Positions 9,115 through 16,816 of a stretch of 36,734 nt of DNA are shown here, piece after piece (position 1 is the stretch's first letter; each line of letters opens with the position of its first letter). The stretch comes from Chloroflexota bacterium (GTDB taxonomy: Bacteria; Chloroflexota; Anaerolineae; Anaerolineales; Villigracilaceae). A program made the translations under genes and the position numbers. Location of the stretch: assembly GCA_016235425.1 (NCBI GenBank), contig JACRLC010000099.1, positions 1 through 36,734 of the forward strand, in the 5' to 3' direction. The notes beneath the pieces are model-generated. The model was given only the letters and a program-made list of their open reading frames with translations, searched no databases and was not told where the DNA came from.

Positions 9115-11936
9115 CGGTTAACCTCCTGAAGGGAGAGAGTGGAAGGTTTTCCATTACGCATATTTTTAAAGCCGCGCACGATGGCTTTGCGGATCCACTC
9201 AATCGAATATAACACAAGCGCGTTCAACCCCAGTCCAATCCACATCCACCCCGGCAAAGGGATATGGTTGAATATCCTGGCAAGGAAGGGCACATGGACA
9301 ATGCTGACGATGCCAAGCAATTCGATGAAAATGCCAATCCACAAATATTTGTTGCTCAGCCATCCAAGAGCTGAACTGCGCGTGCGGTCCGACCTGCATG
9401 CCAGGGCATTCCCAACCTGCGATGTGACCACCCCTGCGTGATAAACCGTGGCGGCTAAAATCATCGCCTGTTCAAAAGATAAAGACAGCCTGAAATCTAC
9501 AAGTCCCGCCAATGGTGCTAGAAATGGCAGTCCAATTTCATCGGCATAACCTGAGAGAACGAAGATGGAGAGGAATCCCGCAAAGCACAACGCCGCTTCA
9601 ATCATCCCCAGCCAGAGTGCGCGCGACAACAAACCGCGGTCAAGCAGCGGCTGGCTGCGCGGCCGCGGCGGACGTTTCATTACGTCGGGTTCGGGTTTCT
9701 CCATGCCAAGCGCAAGCGCAGGGAACATGTCTGTGCCAAGATCAATGGCGAGGATTTGCCGCACGCTCAAAGCCAGCGGTATCAACGGCAAATTTGCCTT
9801 GACGATGAATGGCATTAATTCAGGGATATTGCTCGAAAAAATATAAGTGATGAACTTGCGGATATTGTCGTACACGCCGCGCCCCTCTTCGATTGCGGCG
9901 GTAATTGCGCCAAAATCATCGTGGGTCAAAATAATATCAGCGGCTTCCTTCGCCACGTCCGTGCCGACGATGCCCATCGAAATGCCAACGTCCGCTTTAC
10001 GCAGGGCAGGCGCGTCGTTCACGCCGTCGCCCGTGACAGCCACCACTTCGCCGCGTTGCTGGAAAGATGAGACGAGTCTCATCTTGTGCTCGGGAGCCAT
10101 GCGGGCAAAGAGGACCTCTTTATCGAGTAATTCCTGCAAGGCTATATCGGATAATTCGTCTAACTCCGCACCGGTGAGAATAAGGGAATTTTTTGTGGTC
10201 AACATCCCAACGCGTCGCGCAAGAGACTCGGCAGTCAGTCCATAATCTCCGGTGATCATCACGATGCGAATATTGGCTTCACGGCAGGTTTGAACGGCCT
10301 TTTCAACCTGCGGCCTCGGCGGGTCCATCATGGCCATCAAGCCGAGGAAGGTCAAATTCTGTTCGATACTTTCAGCAGTGTAAGCGCCCGTGCGCGGAGG
10401 CAGGTCACGCCGCGCCAGGGCCAGCACGCGCAATGCGCCGCGCGCGTAATCGTCATTGACTCCCAGAATTTCAGCGCGCAGTTGATTCGTAAGAGGCACG
10501 ACCTTGTCATTGAACAATATTTTTGTGCAAAGCTGCAGAACCTCACGCGGCGCGCCTTTGACAAACGCAATCTCGCGGTTCACTTCGCGATGGATCGTCG
10601 TCATCCTCTTGCGGCGCGCGTCGAATGGAATTTCATGCACACGCGGCAGGATGCGATTCACCGCCTCTTCCAAAATTCCCCCTTTCATCGCCGCCACTTT
10701 CAACGCGGCTTCGGTCTGGTCGCCGAGGCTCGTCCACCCAGGGTGCTCCATCGAAGGCGGATTGATGCGCGCATTGTTACAGCAGGACGCGACTTCCAGC
10801 AAACTCAGCAGGTCTCTCTCCCAAACTTGTCCTTTCGAATCTGGCGAAAAAGCTCCCTGTGGCTCATATCCAATCCCAGTGACCTTGATCCGCTTGCGCG
10901 CCACCCAGATATCGCGCACAGTCATTTGATTCTGGGTCAACGTGCCGCTTTTATCGGTGCAGATGACCGAAACCTGACCGAGCTTTTCCACCGTCAAGAG
11001 TTTCTTCGCCAAAACGCCTCTTTGCGCGAGACGTTGAACTGCCGCCGCTAAAGAGAGAGTGAGCGTAGCGATGAGTCCTTCCGGTATCACCGCGACCACA
11101 ATGCCGAGCGCCAACAACGTCACTTCCTTGACAGGAAATTCAAGGGAAAAATAACCCACCGCGACAACGATCCCGCCAATCCCCAAAGCGATCCACGCGG
11201 TGACTTTGCTCAGGTGATTGAGTTCTTTTTGAAACGGAGTCGGCTCCTCGGCAATGGATTGGGTCAGGTGGGCGATCCGTCCAAACTGGGTGGACATTCC
11301 AGCAGCGGAAACAACCGCCCGTCCAGTTCCTGAAGCGATGGATGTCCCCGCAAAAATCAAATTGGGCTGATCCAATTCGCTGATCCCAGTTTGATGCGAT
11401 GGATCAGCCGTCTTGCGGGCCGGAATTGCTTCGCCTGTGAGCGTCGCATTATTCGTCCGCAAGCCGTATTCTTCGATGACGCGCGCATCGGCAGGGATGT
11501 TATCCCCTTCCGCGAGAACCAAAATATCACCGGGGACAACATCGCTCGACGGAATATAACTTTCGATACCCTCGCGAATGACGTGAGCGAAGGACGGCAA
11601 AATCTCGCGCAGTTTTTCGATGGCCTGTTCCGCGCGGTATTCGCGCCAGAAGGAGAATCCCGTGTTGACGAGGATGATGCTCCAGATGATTACTGCAAGA
11701 ACCACATCGCGTTGAAACAATGCGGCCAACCCAACAATCAGCAAAACCAGAGCGGGCGGATGCACAAATTCTTGAAGAAGTTTTTCCCAGACAGGTTCCT
11801 TCTTTTGCTTCGAGAGGATGTTATGCCCATACAACGAGAGACGCGACTCAGCCTCCGCGTTCGAGAGACCGTTTGGAGATGTCTCGAGCGCTTCGATGAC
11901 TTCCGTCACGCGCAGGCTGAAAATCGGGGTGGACAT
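9111..11936 (-). CDS. P-type ATPase, P2C (Na+,K+-ATPase-like) class
   Basis: A 941-aa cation pump. It has an N-terminal cation-ATPase domain, M1/M2, an actuator domain with TGEA (167-170; usually TGES), M4 with VIPEGLIATLTLSLA (PEGL 285-288), a phosphorylation site DKSGTLTQNQM (Asp328; usually DKTGT), KGAP (460-463), TGDGVNDAP (635-643), then M5 SSNIPELMPF (~701-710) and M6 IDLGTDMFPALALGMEKPE (731-749). The M5/M6 pair matches animal Na+,K+-ATPase (SNIPE and DLGTD) rather than SERCA or PMCA, so K+ and/or Na+ is the favoured cargo. A cation-ATPase C domain ends the protein. There is no clear SD before the ATG. Product tools would call it a generic cation or calcium ATPase; the neighbours support a monovalent cation. 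Confidence 0.9.
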   Translation of the reverse strand: MSTPIFSLRVTEVIEALETSPNGLSNAEAESRLSLYGHNILSKQKKEPVWEKLLQEFVHPPALVLLIVGLAALFQRDVVLAVIIWSIILVNTGFSFWREYRAEQAIEKLREILPSFAHVIREGIESYIPSSDVVPGDILVLAEGDNIPADARVIEEYGLRTNNATLTGEAIPARKTADPSHQTGISELDQPNLIFAGTSIASGTGRAVVSAAGMSTQFGRIAHLTQSIAEEPTPFQKELNHLSKVTAWIALGIGGIVVAVGYFSLEFPVKEVTLLALGIVVAVIPEGLIATLTLSLAAAVQRLAQRGVLAKKLLTVEKLGQVSVICTDKSGTLTQNQMTVRDIWVARKRIKVTGIGYEPQGAFSPDSKGQVWERDLLSLLEVASCCNNARINPPSMEHPGWTSLGDQTEAALKVAAMKGGILEEAVNRILPRVHEIPFDARRKRMTTIHREVNREIAFVKGAPREVLQLCTKILFNDKVVPLTNQLRAEILGVNDDYARGALRVLALARRDLPPRTGAYTAESIEQNLTFLGLMAMMDPPRPQVEKAVQTCREANIRIVMITGDYGLTAESLARRVGMLTTKNSLILTGAELDELSDIALQELLDKEVLFARMAPEHKMRLVSSFQQRGEVVAVTGDGVNDAPALRKADVGISMGIVGTDVAKEAADIILTHDDFGAITAAIEEGRGVYDNIRKFITYIFSSNIPELMPFIVKANLPLIPLALSVRQILAIDLGTDMFPALALGMEKPEPDVMKRPPRPRSQPLLDRGLLSRALWLGMIEAALCFAGFLSIFVLSGYADEIGLPFLAPLAGLVDFRLSLSFEQAMILAATVYHAGVVTSQVGNALACRSDRTRSSALGWLSNKYLWIGIFIELLGIVSIVHVPFLARIFNHIPLPGWMWIGLGLNALVLYSIEWIRKAIVRGFKNMRNGKPSTLSLQEVNR

Positions 11937-11988
11937 GGGAATGCAAAGGATGAATTAGGAAGGATGAAGGATAAATAAAAGACAATTC

Positions 11989-12110
11989 ATGTCGTTGCGA
12001 GACGGTGTTCTTCCGTCGAAGCAATCTCCGATTAAGCAGAGAATATTTCTCGATGAGATTCTCCTGTTTAACTGGGGGATTGCTTCGGGCTAACGCCCTC
12101 GCAACGACAT
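11989..12110. repeat. ~125-bp palindromic intergenic element, copy A
   Basis: It has perfect 13-bp terminal inverted repeats ATGTCGTTGCGAG / CTCGCAACGACAT. Inner inverted motifs CGAAGCAATCTCC and GGGGATTGCTTCGGGC allow a long two-armed hairpin. It carries no gene. It fills almost the whole gap between the permease stop and the P-type ATPase start. A second copy is at 15902-16029. The structure suggests a MITE or REP-like element moved by a transposase encoded elsewhere. Confidence 0.85.
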
Positions 12111-12118
12111 GGCTAAAA

Positions 12119-13945
12119 CTACAAATCTTCTTCGCCAGAGACCGTTTCCTTCGGCACGCCGCCAAGTTTCGGTTCGGGATGATCGAGATACTGATCGAGC
12201 AGAGATGGCGCTTCGGGATGATCCACATGCAGAGCATGGTCGTAATCTCCCGCAGGGGCAGGTTCAGGTTCAAAACGAATCGGGCGGTGGACACCGAACA
12301 ATTCAAAGAAGTGGGCAATGGCAACCAACACAGAATAACGATATTCCTGCATCCTGAGCGATTGCCATTCGACGATGGAGGCCATCGCGCCCCTAACACG
12401 GGCCTTATCGCGCACGATGCGATGAATCTGTTTTGGTTCACGGAATCCGATGGGAGAGATCAGCAGTGCATTGGATCCCAGAACAAGCAGGCCAAATGAA
12501 ACCAAGACCACCCAACCGCCCTCCGTCCATTTGCCAACGATTTGCCCGACAAATACCATTGCAGAAAGCACACCAGCCGTCCCAGCACCGAAAGCGCCCC
12601 ACTTGCGTTTGGTGCCTGTGTAATGCGCCAGAATATGCTTGCGGATGGCAAAGCCCATCACCATAATCGGCATGAAAACACCCACGCCATAGAATGGAAC
12701 TGCCGCACTGGTATTCCCCTTCACCAGAAATTGAATCAGCACCGTGACGATAAAACCGATGGTGACTGAGCGTGTGAAAGTTCCCTGCTGGTTTCGATAT
12801 ACGATAAATTCAGGCAACTCACCGATGGCGACATCACGCCATTCCGTAGCCTGTAAATCCTGGAATGCAGTCATGGAAGCGGCAGAGAGAAGAGCCACGG
12901 CTAATATCTGGTAGGCCCAATACAGGATAATCCCGCCTCCGCCCGGCATTTGACTAAAGCCAATAAACGCCAAGTTACCAACCAGGGTGCGGCCAAGAGT
13001 TCCATCGAAAACATTGAAGTGAACTGCAAAATATGCCAGCAAGGAAGTGGTGATGGCGCCATAGAACAGGAACGAGGTCTGTACCATGCGACCAATGCCT
13101 GATTTGCCGCTGTAATAATTCCAGAGGCCGTTCCACTTGGGCATATGCTTCTTCCCCCACTTGACCAGACCAAAGTCTTCGTTTTTGACAAATTGAATCC
13201 CGTTCGACATAGCCTCCAAGCCCGTCAAAGCAACGAGACCTTTCATAGAGGCCGAAAGCATATAGTAAGCCGCTTCCCACAGGGATGGCGCATCTGTTGA
13301 TTCGGTAAATGGTTCGGGTGAAACTCCATTTCCTTTGGCAATAAAGAGACCAATCGCCATAAGGAATGTCATCATAACGAAGACGCCTAGCATTGTAAAA
13401 ACCACGCGAGACGATTCGCCGCGTCCACGGATGGTCAGCCACCACGTCACACCAGCCATCAGCGCGCCCAACCCAAAACGGATGAGCCACACGGTATTGT
13501 ATGAATTTGTCAGGGATAAAAGCTGGTCAACACCCGAAAGGCTTGAGACCACGATGGTGAAGATGTAGTCCTGAATTAAAACCACTGCAACGACCAGACT
13601 CAACCCAGGCGAAAGGTAGCGCATGGAGGCCGTGTACGACCCGCCACCTTCGTTAAATACTCCAAGTGAATACATGTAGAGAAAGCCAAAGACGGCGTTG
13701 AAAATTGCAATCACGATGACCGCGATATAGCCATATTGTTGCAAGCCATGCGGATGCAACGCGCTCATCATTTCGCCTGTAGCGTAGTAATACGAAGTGA
13801 AGTAATCCACGCCAAAGAGGGCAAGAGCAGCTAAAACGCCAATCTGACCTGCGCCATGAATGTGAGCGTCTTCCTGACTCTCACGCGGCGCGGCGCGAAG
13901 TGCAACAACGAATACAACAATTAAGAGAGCGATTGAGAATAACAT
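12119..13945 (-). CDS. KimA-like APC-superfamily permease, probable K+ importer
   Basis: A 608-aa membrane protein with about 12 membrane segments plus an extra hydrophobic N-terminal segment and a hydrophilic C-terminal tail of ~110 residues. Sections resemble the Bacillus K+/H+ symporter KimA: GVDYFTSYYYATGEMM, EGGGSYTASMRYL, VALTGLEAMSNGIQF and FYGVGVFMPIMVM. KimA belongs to the KUP branch of APC transporters and its C-terminal region binds c-di-AMP. A generic amino-acid permease is the alternative, but the island (KdpD/E-like pair, RCK proteins) favours K+. The start has TAGGT 7-8 nt upstream, overlapping the stop of the preceding gene 8 bp away, so the two are likely coupled. Confidence 0.78.
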   Translation of the reverse strand: MLFSIALLIVVFVVALRAAPRESQEDAHIHGAGQIGVLAALALFGVDYFTSYYYATGEMMSALHPHGLQQYGYIAVIVIAIFNAVFGFLYMYSLGVFNEGGGSYTASMRYLSPGLSLVVAVVLIQDYIFTIVVSSLSGVDQLLSLTNSYNTVWLIRFGLGALMAGVTWWLTIRGRGESSRVVFTMLGVFVMMTFLMAIGLFIAKGNGVSPEPFTESTDAPSLWEAAYYMLSASMKGLVALTGLEAMSNGIQFVKNEDFGLVKWGKKHMPKWNGLWNYYSGKSGIGRMVQTSFLFYGAITTSLLAYFAVHFNVFDGTLGRTLVGNLAFIGFSQMPGGGGIILYWAYQILAVALLSAASMTAFQDLQATEWRDVAIGELPEFIVYRNQQGTFTRSVTIGFIVTVLIQFLVKGNTSAAVPFYGVGVFMPIMVMGFAIRKHILAHYTGTKRKWGAFGAGTAGVLSAMVFVGQIVGKWTEGGWVVLVSFGLLVLGSNALLISPIGFREPKQIHRIVRDKARVRGAMASIVEWQSLRMQEYRYSVLVAIAHFFELFGVHRPIRFEPEPAPAGDYDHALHVDHPEAPSLLDQYLDHPEPKLGGVPKETVSGEEDL

Positions 13946-13953
13946 TCGCGGAC

Positions 13954-15060
13954 CTATTGGTTTGCAGTTTCAAATGCCTGTTCGAGCAGTTCAAGCAAAT
14001 GAAGCAGGTGTTTGCGGGTGGATGGGTTGAGGCGCGTATCCTGGCTAACCTTCACTTCCTCCTGCCGAACGGCGCGCACAACAAAGGCGGGAACAAACAT
14101 GATCCGTCCCGATGGGATGACTTCGAAGTTCGAGATGTCAATCTTCAAATCCTGGTCATCGAAATACGGCAAGCTCAGGCGCAGGCCGCGGTTCAAACTC
14201 CCCGCCTCGGCGCGTTCTTTGATTCGGGCGACGATTTCCTTCGTCTGATAAATCGCCAGCGCGCGTCCCTGATTGACCAATTGCCCCAACATGCCATATC
14301 GTTTTTTGGCATACTCCCCATCGGCGGAAATGTACGGGGCAAGCGCGACCGCGAGGAACAAAACTTCCATGAACCTCTGCATGGATTTGACGTGAGCGTT
14401 AGCCTCATCCACGGACTTAACCAGCGTTTCACCGTTTTCATTGAAGGCCACCCACTGCGGCAGGAAAAACAGACGCGCGTAAGGCACATAGGGCACGAGC
14501 AGATCGCCGCGGCCCTCGTCAACTTTGCCCTCCTCGGCAATCGCGTCACTCGCGGACGTGATGGCGGATTCCGGTTCGAGGCCATCATCCACAGGGACAG
14601 AGGGGATCGTTTCCCCCTCGTCCGCGGGTTGGTATGCAACCGTCCGCCCCGCGGGGAGCATTTGATAAACCATGTGCATGACGGTGGCATGTCGCAATAA
14701 TCCCGCCGCGACGGAAACCGCGCGGTCAGGCGATTGTTCCAACTCGGTGAGCACGTGCCGCAATTCCTTGAACAGTTCCACTTTGCGGAAGCGATTCATG
14801 AAACTCCCCGCGGAACGCACGCGTTGATTTTGAGGGATGGTCACCAGCGCGGGCTGGGCCACATTTTCCAGCGTGCAAACCACGCGGTCGGGCAGCGTAA
14901 AGTTGACCTGTGAATCGCCGTCCACGATGGCCTGCGCGATCTGCCTTCCCTGTACTTCGAGAAAACGCTGGATGATCGCAGGCTGGGCTGAGAGCAGGCC
15001 TTGCTGGCGTTCGTAATCTTCTGCCAGTCTTGCTAAGACTTTTGGATTTGTTTCTGACAT
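13954..15060 (-). CDS. Conserved-looking protein of unknown function, paired with the permease
   Basis: A 368-aa soluble protein; no family recognised. It has no signal peptide or membrane segment. It is rich in charged helices, with an acidic low-complexity stretch around 165-200 (VDDGLEPESAITSASDAIAE) separating two halves. The second half contains YVPYARLFFLPQWVAFN and ends in helices (RKHLLHLLELLEQAFE). AGG lies 7 nt before the ATG. The gene ends 8 bp before the KimA-like permease and its stop codon overlaps that gene's RBS. This tight pairing suggests a cytoplasmic partner or regulator of the transporter, which is inference only. Confidence 0.8.
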   Translation of the reverse strand: MSETNPKVLARLAEDYERQQGLLSAQPAIIQRFLEVQGRQIAQAIVDGDSQVNFTLPDRVVCTLENVAQPALVTIPQNQRVRSAGSFMNRFRKVELFKELRHVLTELEQSPDRAVSVAAGLLRHATVMHMVYQMLPAGRTVAYQPADEGETIPSVPVDDGLEPESAITSASDAIAEEGKVDEGRGDLLVPYVPYARLFFLPQWVAFNENGETLVKSVDEANAHVKSMQRFMEVLFLAVALAPYISADGEYAKKRYGMLGQLVNQGRALAIYQTKEIVARIKERAEAGSLNRGLRLSLPYFDDQDLKIDISNFEVIPSGRIMFVPAFVVRAVRQEEVKVSQDTRLNPSTRKHLLHLLELLEQAFETANQ

Positions 15061-15082
15061 TCTTAACCTTTTTGAAATTTAG

Positions 15083-15140
15083 AACGTCCCGCAGGTTTCC
15101 TGATAAAACAAGGTTGAATTGCTCAAACCTGCGGGACGTT
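15083..15140. repeat. Perfect 16-bp-arm hairpin (CGTCCCGCAGGTTTCCTG family), copy 1
   Basis: Arms AACGTCCCGCAGGTTT (15083-15098) and AAACCTGCGGGACGTT (15125-15140) pair without mismatch. A T-run follows on the plus strand, where no gene ends, so it is not an obvious terminator for the minus-strand genes on either side. It shares its left 20 nt with the hairpin at 16748-16802. Confidence 0.85.
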
Positions 15141-15145
15141 TTTTA

Positions 15146-15781
15146 CTAGAACAATGAATTCCACATCCATATCAATCCAACTTCAACAAGGATGGAAAGA
15201 TAAAGAAATGATGTGTGAGCCCAATCCTGAGGCAACTGAGTAAGTTTCAATTGAAGCCAAAAGAAACCGAGGATGATTCCAATGGAACCTGTCCACGCCA
15301 TCGCGGCAAACGCTCTGTTTGAACGCGAACGTTCGGGTGGGCAGAGTCCCGAAAGCACGTAGACCGTCGCATTCAAATTCGATTCCAGAATCTGGCTCAA
15401 CGGCCTGCGCGCCAATCCTGCGCGCTGTTCTGCAAAGCAGGCAATCACATCCCCTTCGCGCCAGTTGGCTTTAACCATATCCAGCCAGTCCCTTCCGAAT
15501 TCGATTTTGGATTCGACGAGGACATTGCCATCTCCCACCATCGCGGACAACGTGACCATCTGCCTGCGGAGGCTGGGTTCGCTTGCCGCATCTTTGCTTA
15601 GACCAAGGAACTGGACGCGGCTTCCGAGAGCATTTGCCAACTCCCAGATTTTTCGCGCCGCGTTGGCGGTATCCGCCTCGGATTCAGGCACAAGGACAAT
15701 TAAACGGCGGGCAGGCCCACGGTCAAAGTGAGAAGCGGGGGATAAAGACAAAGTTGGAGGAATTGAGTCAAGTTTGTTCAT
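15146..15781 (-). CDS. UspA-like protein with two C-terminal membrane segments
   Basis: A 211-aa protein. Residues ~25-140 look like a universal-stress-type Rossmann domain (RRLIVLVPESEAD; later ASEPSLRRQ; DVIACFAEQRAG; NLNATVYVLSG). Two hydrophobic segments follow (AMAWTGSIGIILGFFWLQL and FLYLSILVEVGLIWMW), which would hold the domain at the inner face of the membrane. Classical KdpD kinases carry a USP domain next to their membrane part, and the kinase in this island lacks one. This protein could supply that function in trans; this is inference. GAGG lies 4 nt before the ATG. Confidence 0.72.
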   Translation of the reverse strand: MNKLDSIPPTLSLSPASHFDRGPARRLIVLVPESEADTANAARKIWELANALGSRVQFLGLSKDAASEPSLRRQMVTLSAMVGDGNVLVESKIEFGRDWLDMVKANWREGDVIACFAEQRAGLARRPLSQILESNLNATVYVLSGLCPPERSRSNRAFAAMAWTGSIGIILGFFWLQLKLTQLPQDWAHTSFLYLSILVEVGLIWMWNSLF

Positions 15782-15866
15782 GTCACCTCACGGATAAATA
15801 AATCCTAACTACCCCGCATAAAACGGTGACAAAAATTTCAGCCAATCACATAAAGGACAAATAAAA

Positions 15867-15886
15867 ACGCCCTTTTGCAAGGGCGT
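15867..15886 (-). terminator. Intrinsic terminator downstream of the KdpE-like gene
   Basis: An 8-bp stem ACGCCCTT / AAGGGCGT with a 4-nt loop is followed on the minus strand by TTTTAT. It lies about 145 nt after the stop of the response regulator gene, beyond repeat copy B, and about 85 nt before the UspA-like gene. It probably separates the kdpDE-like unit from the downstream genes. Confidence 0.75.
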
Positions 15887-15901
15887 TGTAAGGTTAGTCT
15901 C

Positions 15902-16029
15902 ATGTCATTGCGAGGAGCGTTCGTTGCGACGAAGCAATCTCCCGTTTAATATCCAATTCTCATCGAGCGGCATTCACCATTTAATCGGGGATTGCTTCGG
16001 GCGGGAGAGCACCGCCCTCGCAACGACAT
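15902..16029. repeat. ~125-bp palindromic intergenic element, copy B
   Basis: This is the same element as at 11989-12110: ends ATGTCATTGCGAG / CTCGCAACGACAT (one mismatch) and inner motifs CGAAGCAATCTCCC and CGGGGATTGCTTCGGGC. The centre differs from copy A. It lies directly behind the KdpE-like gene, only 3 nt from its stop. Confidence 0.85.
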
Positions 16030-16032
16030 AGC

Positions 16033-16728
16033 CTATTCATCCGCGATAAACCGATACCCAATCCCGGGTTCGGTGAGAATGTACTGCGGGCGTTCGGGAT
16101 CAACTTCGAGTTTCTTGCGAAGCTGGCGCATGTACACGCGCAGATATTCGGTGTGGTCGGCATCGGCGGGATCCCAAACGTGCGTGAGGATGCTTTGATG
16201 CGTGAGCACGCGTCCGTGATTGGATGCGAGATAGGCAAGCAATTTATGTTCGGTGGCGGTCAGTTTGATTTCTTCATCGCCGCGCCTGACGATGTGCCAC
16301 GCAAGGTCAATCGTCAGCGAACCAGCATGGATGACCTTGCCCTGCATCCCCTGTTTGCTCGCTGAGTGACGCAACGCCACACGCACGCGCGCCAGCAATT
16401 CTTCGATGCCAAATGGTTTCGTCAGGTAATCGTCCGCGCCCTTATCGAGCGCGGCGACTTTATCGCGTTCGCTGTCGCGCACCGACAAAATGATGATCGG
16501 GCACTGCGTCCACTCGCGCAGGCGCGTGCAGACTTCGACGCCGTCCATGTCGGGCAGGCCCAGGTCGAGAATCACGATGTCAGGTTCGTTCACCGCGGCC
16601 AGGGTCAGGCCTTCTTCGCCGCGGCTCGCCGTCGTGACCCTGAATCCTTTTTCAGTCAGGATGGTGCGGATCGCGCGCTGGATTTGCGGCTCGTCGTCAA
16701 TGACGAGGATGTGCGGTGCGTTGGTCAT
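16033..16728 (-). CDS. kdpE: KdpE-like OmpR-family response regulator
   Basis: A 231-aa DNA-binding response regulator. The receiver has the acidic pair in VIDDEPQ, the phospho-acceptor in VILDLGLPDMDG (Asp56 region) and the conserved Lys in LTKPF. The C-terminal winged helix is typical (KLTATEHKLLAYLASNHG, ILTHVWDP, YLRVYMRQLRKKLE, GIGYRF), including the VYMRQLRKKLE segment seen in KdpE. AGGTGA lies 5-6 nt before the ATG. It follows the KdpD-like kinase by 88 bp, with a hairpin repeat in between. KdpE usually activates kdpFABC at low K+; here the likely targets are the island's own transporters. Confidence 0.85.
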   Translation of the reverse strand: MTNAPHILVIDDEPQIQRAIRTILTEKGFRVTTASRGEEGLTLAAVNEPDIVILDLGLPDMDGVEVCTRLREWTQCPIIILSVRDSERDKVAALDKGADDYLTKPFGIEELLARVRVALRHSASKQGMQGKVIHAGSLTIDLAWHIVRRGDEEIKLTATEHKLLAYLASNHGRVLTHQSILTHVWDPADADHTEYLRVYMRQLRKKLEVDPERPQYILTEPGIGYRFIADE

Positions 16729-16747
16729 TTACTCACCTTACAGAGAA

Positions 16748-16802
16748 CGTCCCGAAGGTTTCCTGGAAAAAACCATGTCGAGACTTCAAAACCTTCGGGA
16801 CG
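16748..16802. repeat. 14-bp-arm hairpin (CGTCCCGAAGGTTTCCTG family), copy 2
   Basis: Arms CGTCCCGAAGGTTT and AAACCTTCGGGACG are perfect complements. The left arm continues CCTGGAAAAA, parallel to copy 1 at 15083. The G/C difference in the left arm (CCCGAAGG vs CCCGCAGG) is matched by a compensating change in the right arm, so pairing is kept. It sits between the kinase and regulator genes and could separate their expression. Confidence 0.85.
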
Positions 16803-16816
16803 GTGCGTAACATCGT

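Noticed and set aside
10290-11051. 253-aa plus-strand frame
   Set aside because: Antisense to the P-type ATPase; Arg/His-rich composition typical of a shadow frame.
15083-15144. Plus-strand terminator
   Set aside because: The hairpin and T-run look like a terminator, but no plus-strand gene ends here; the sequence is shared with another intergenic repeat.
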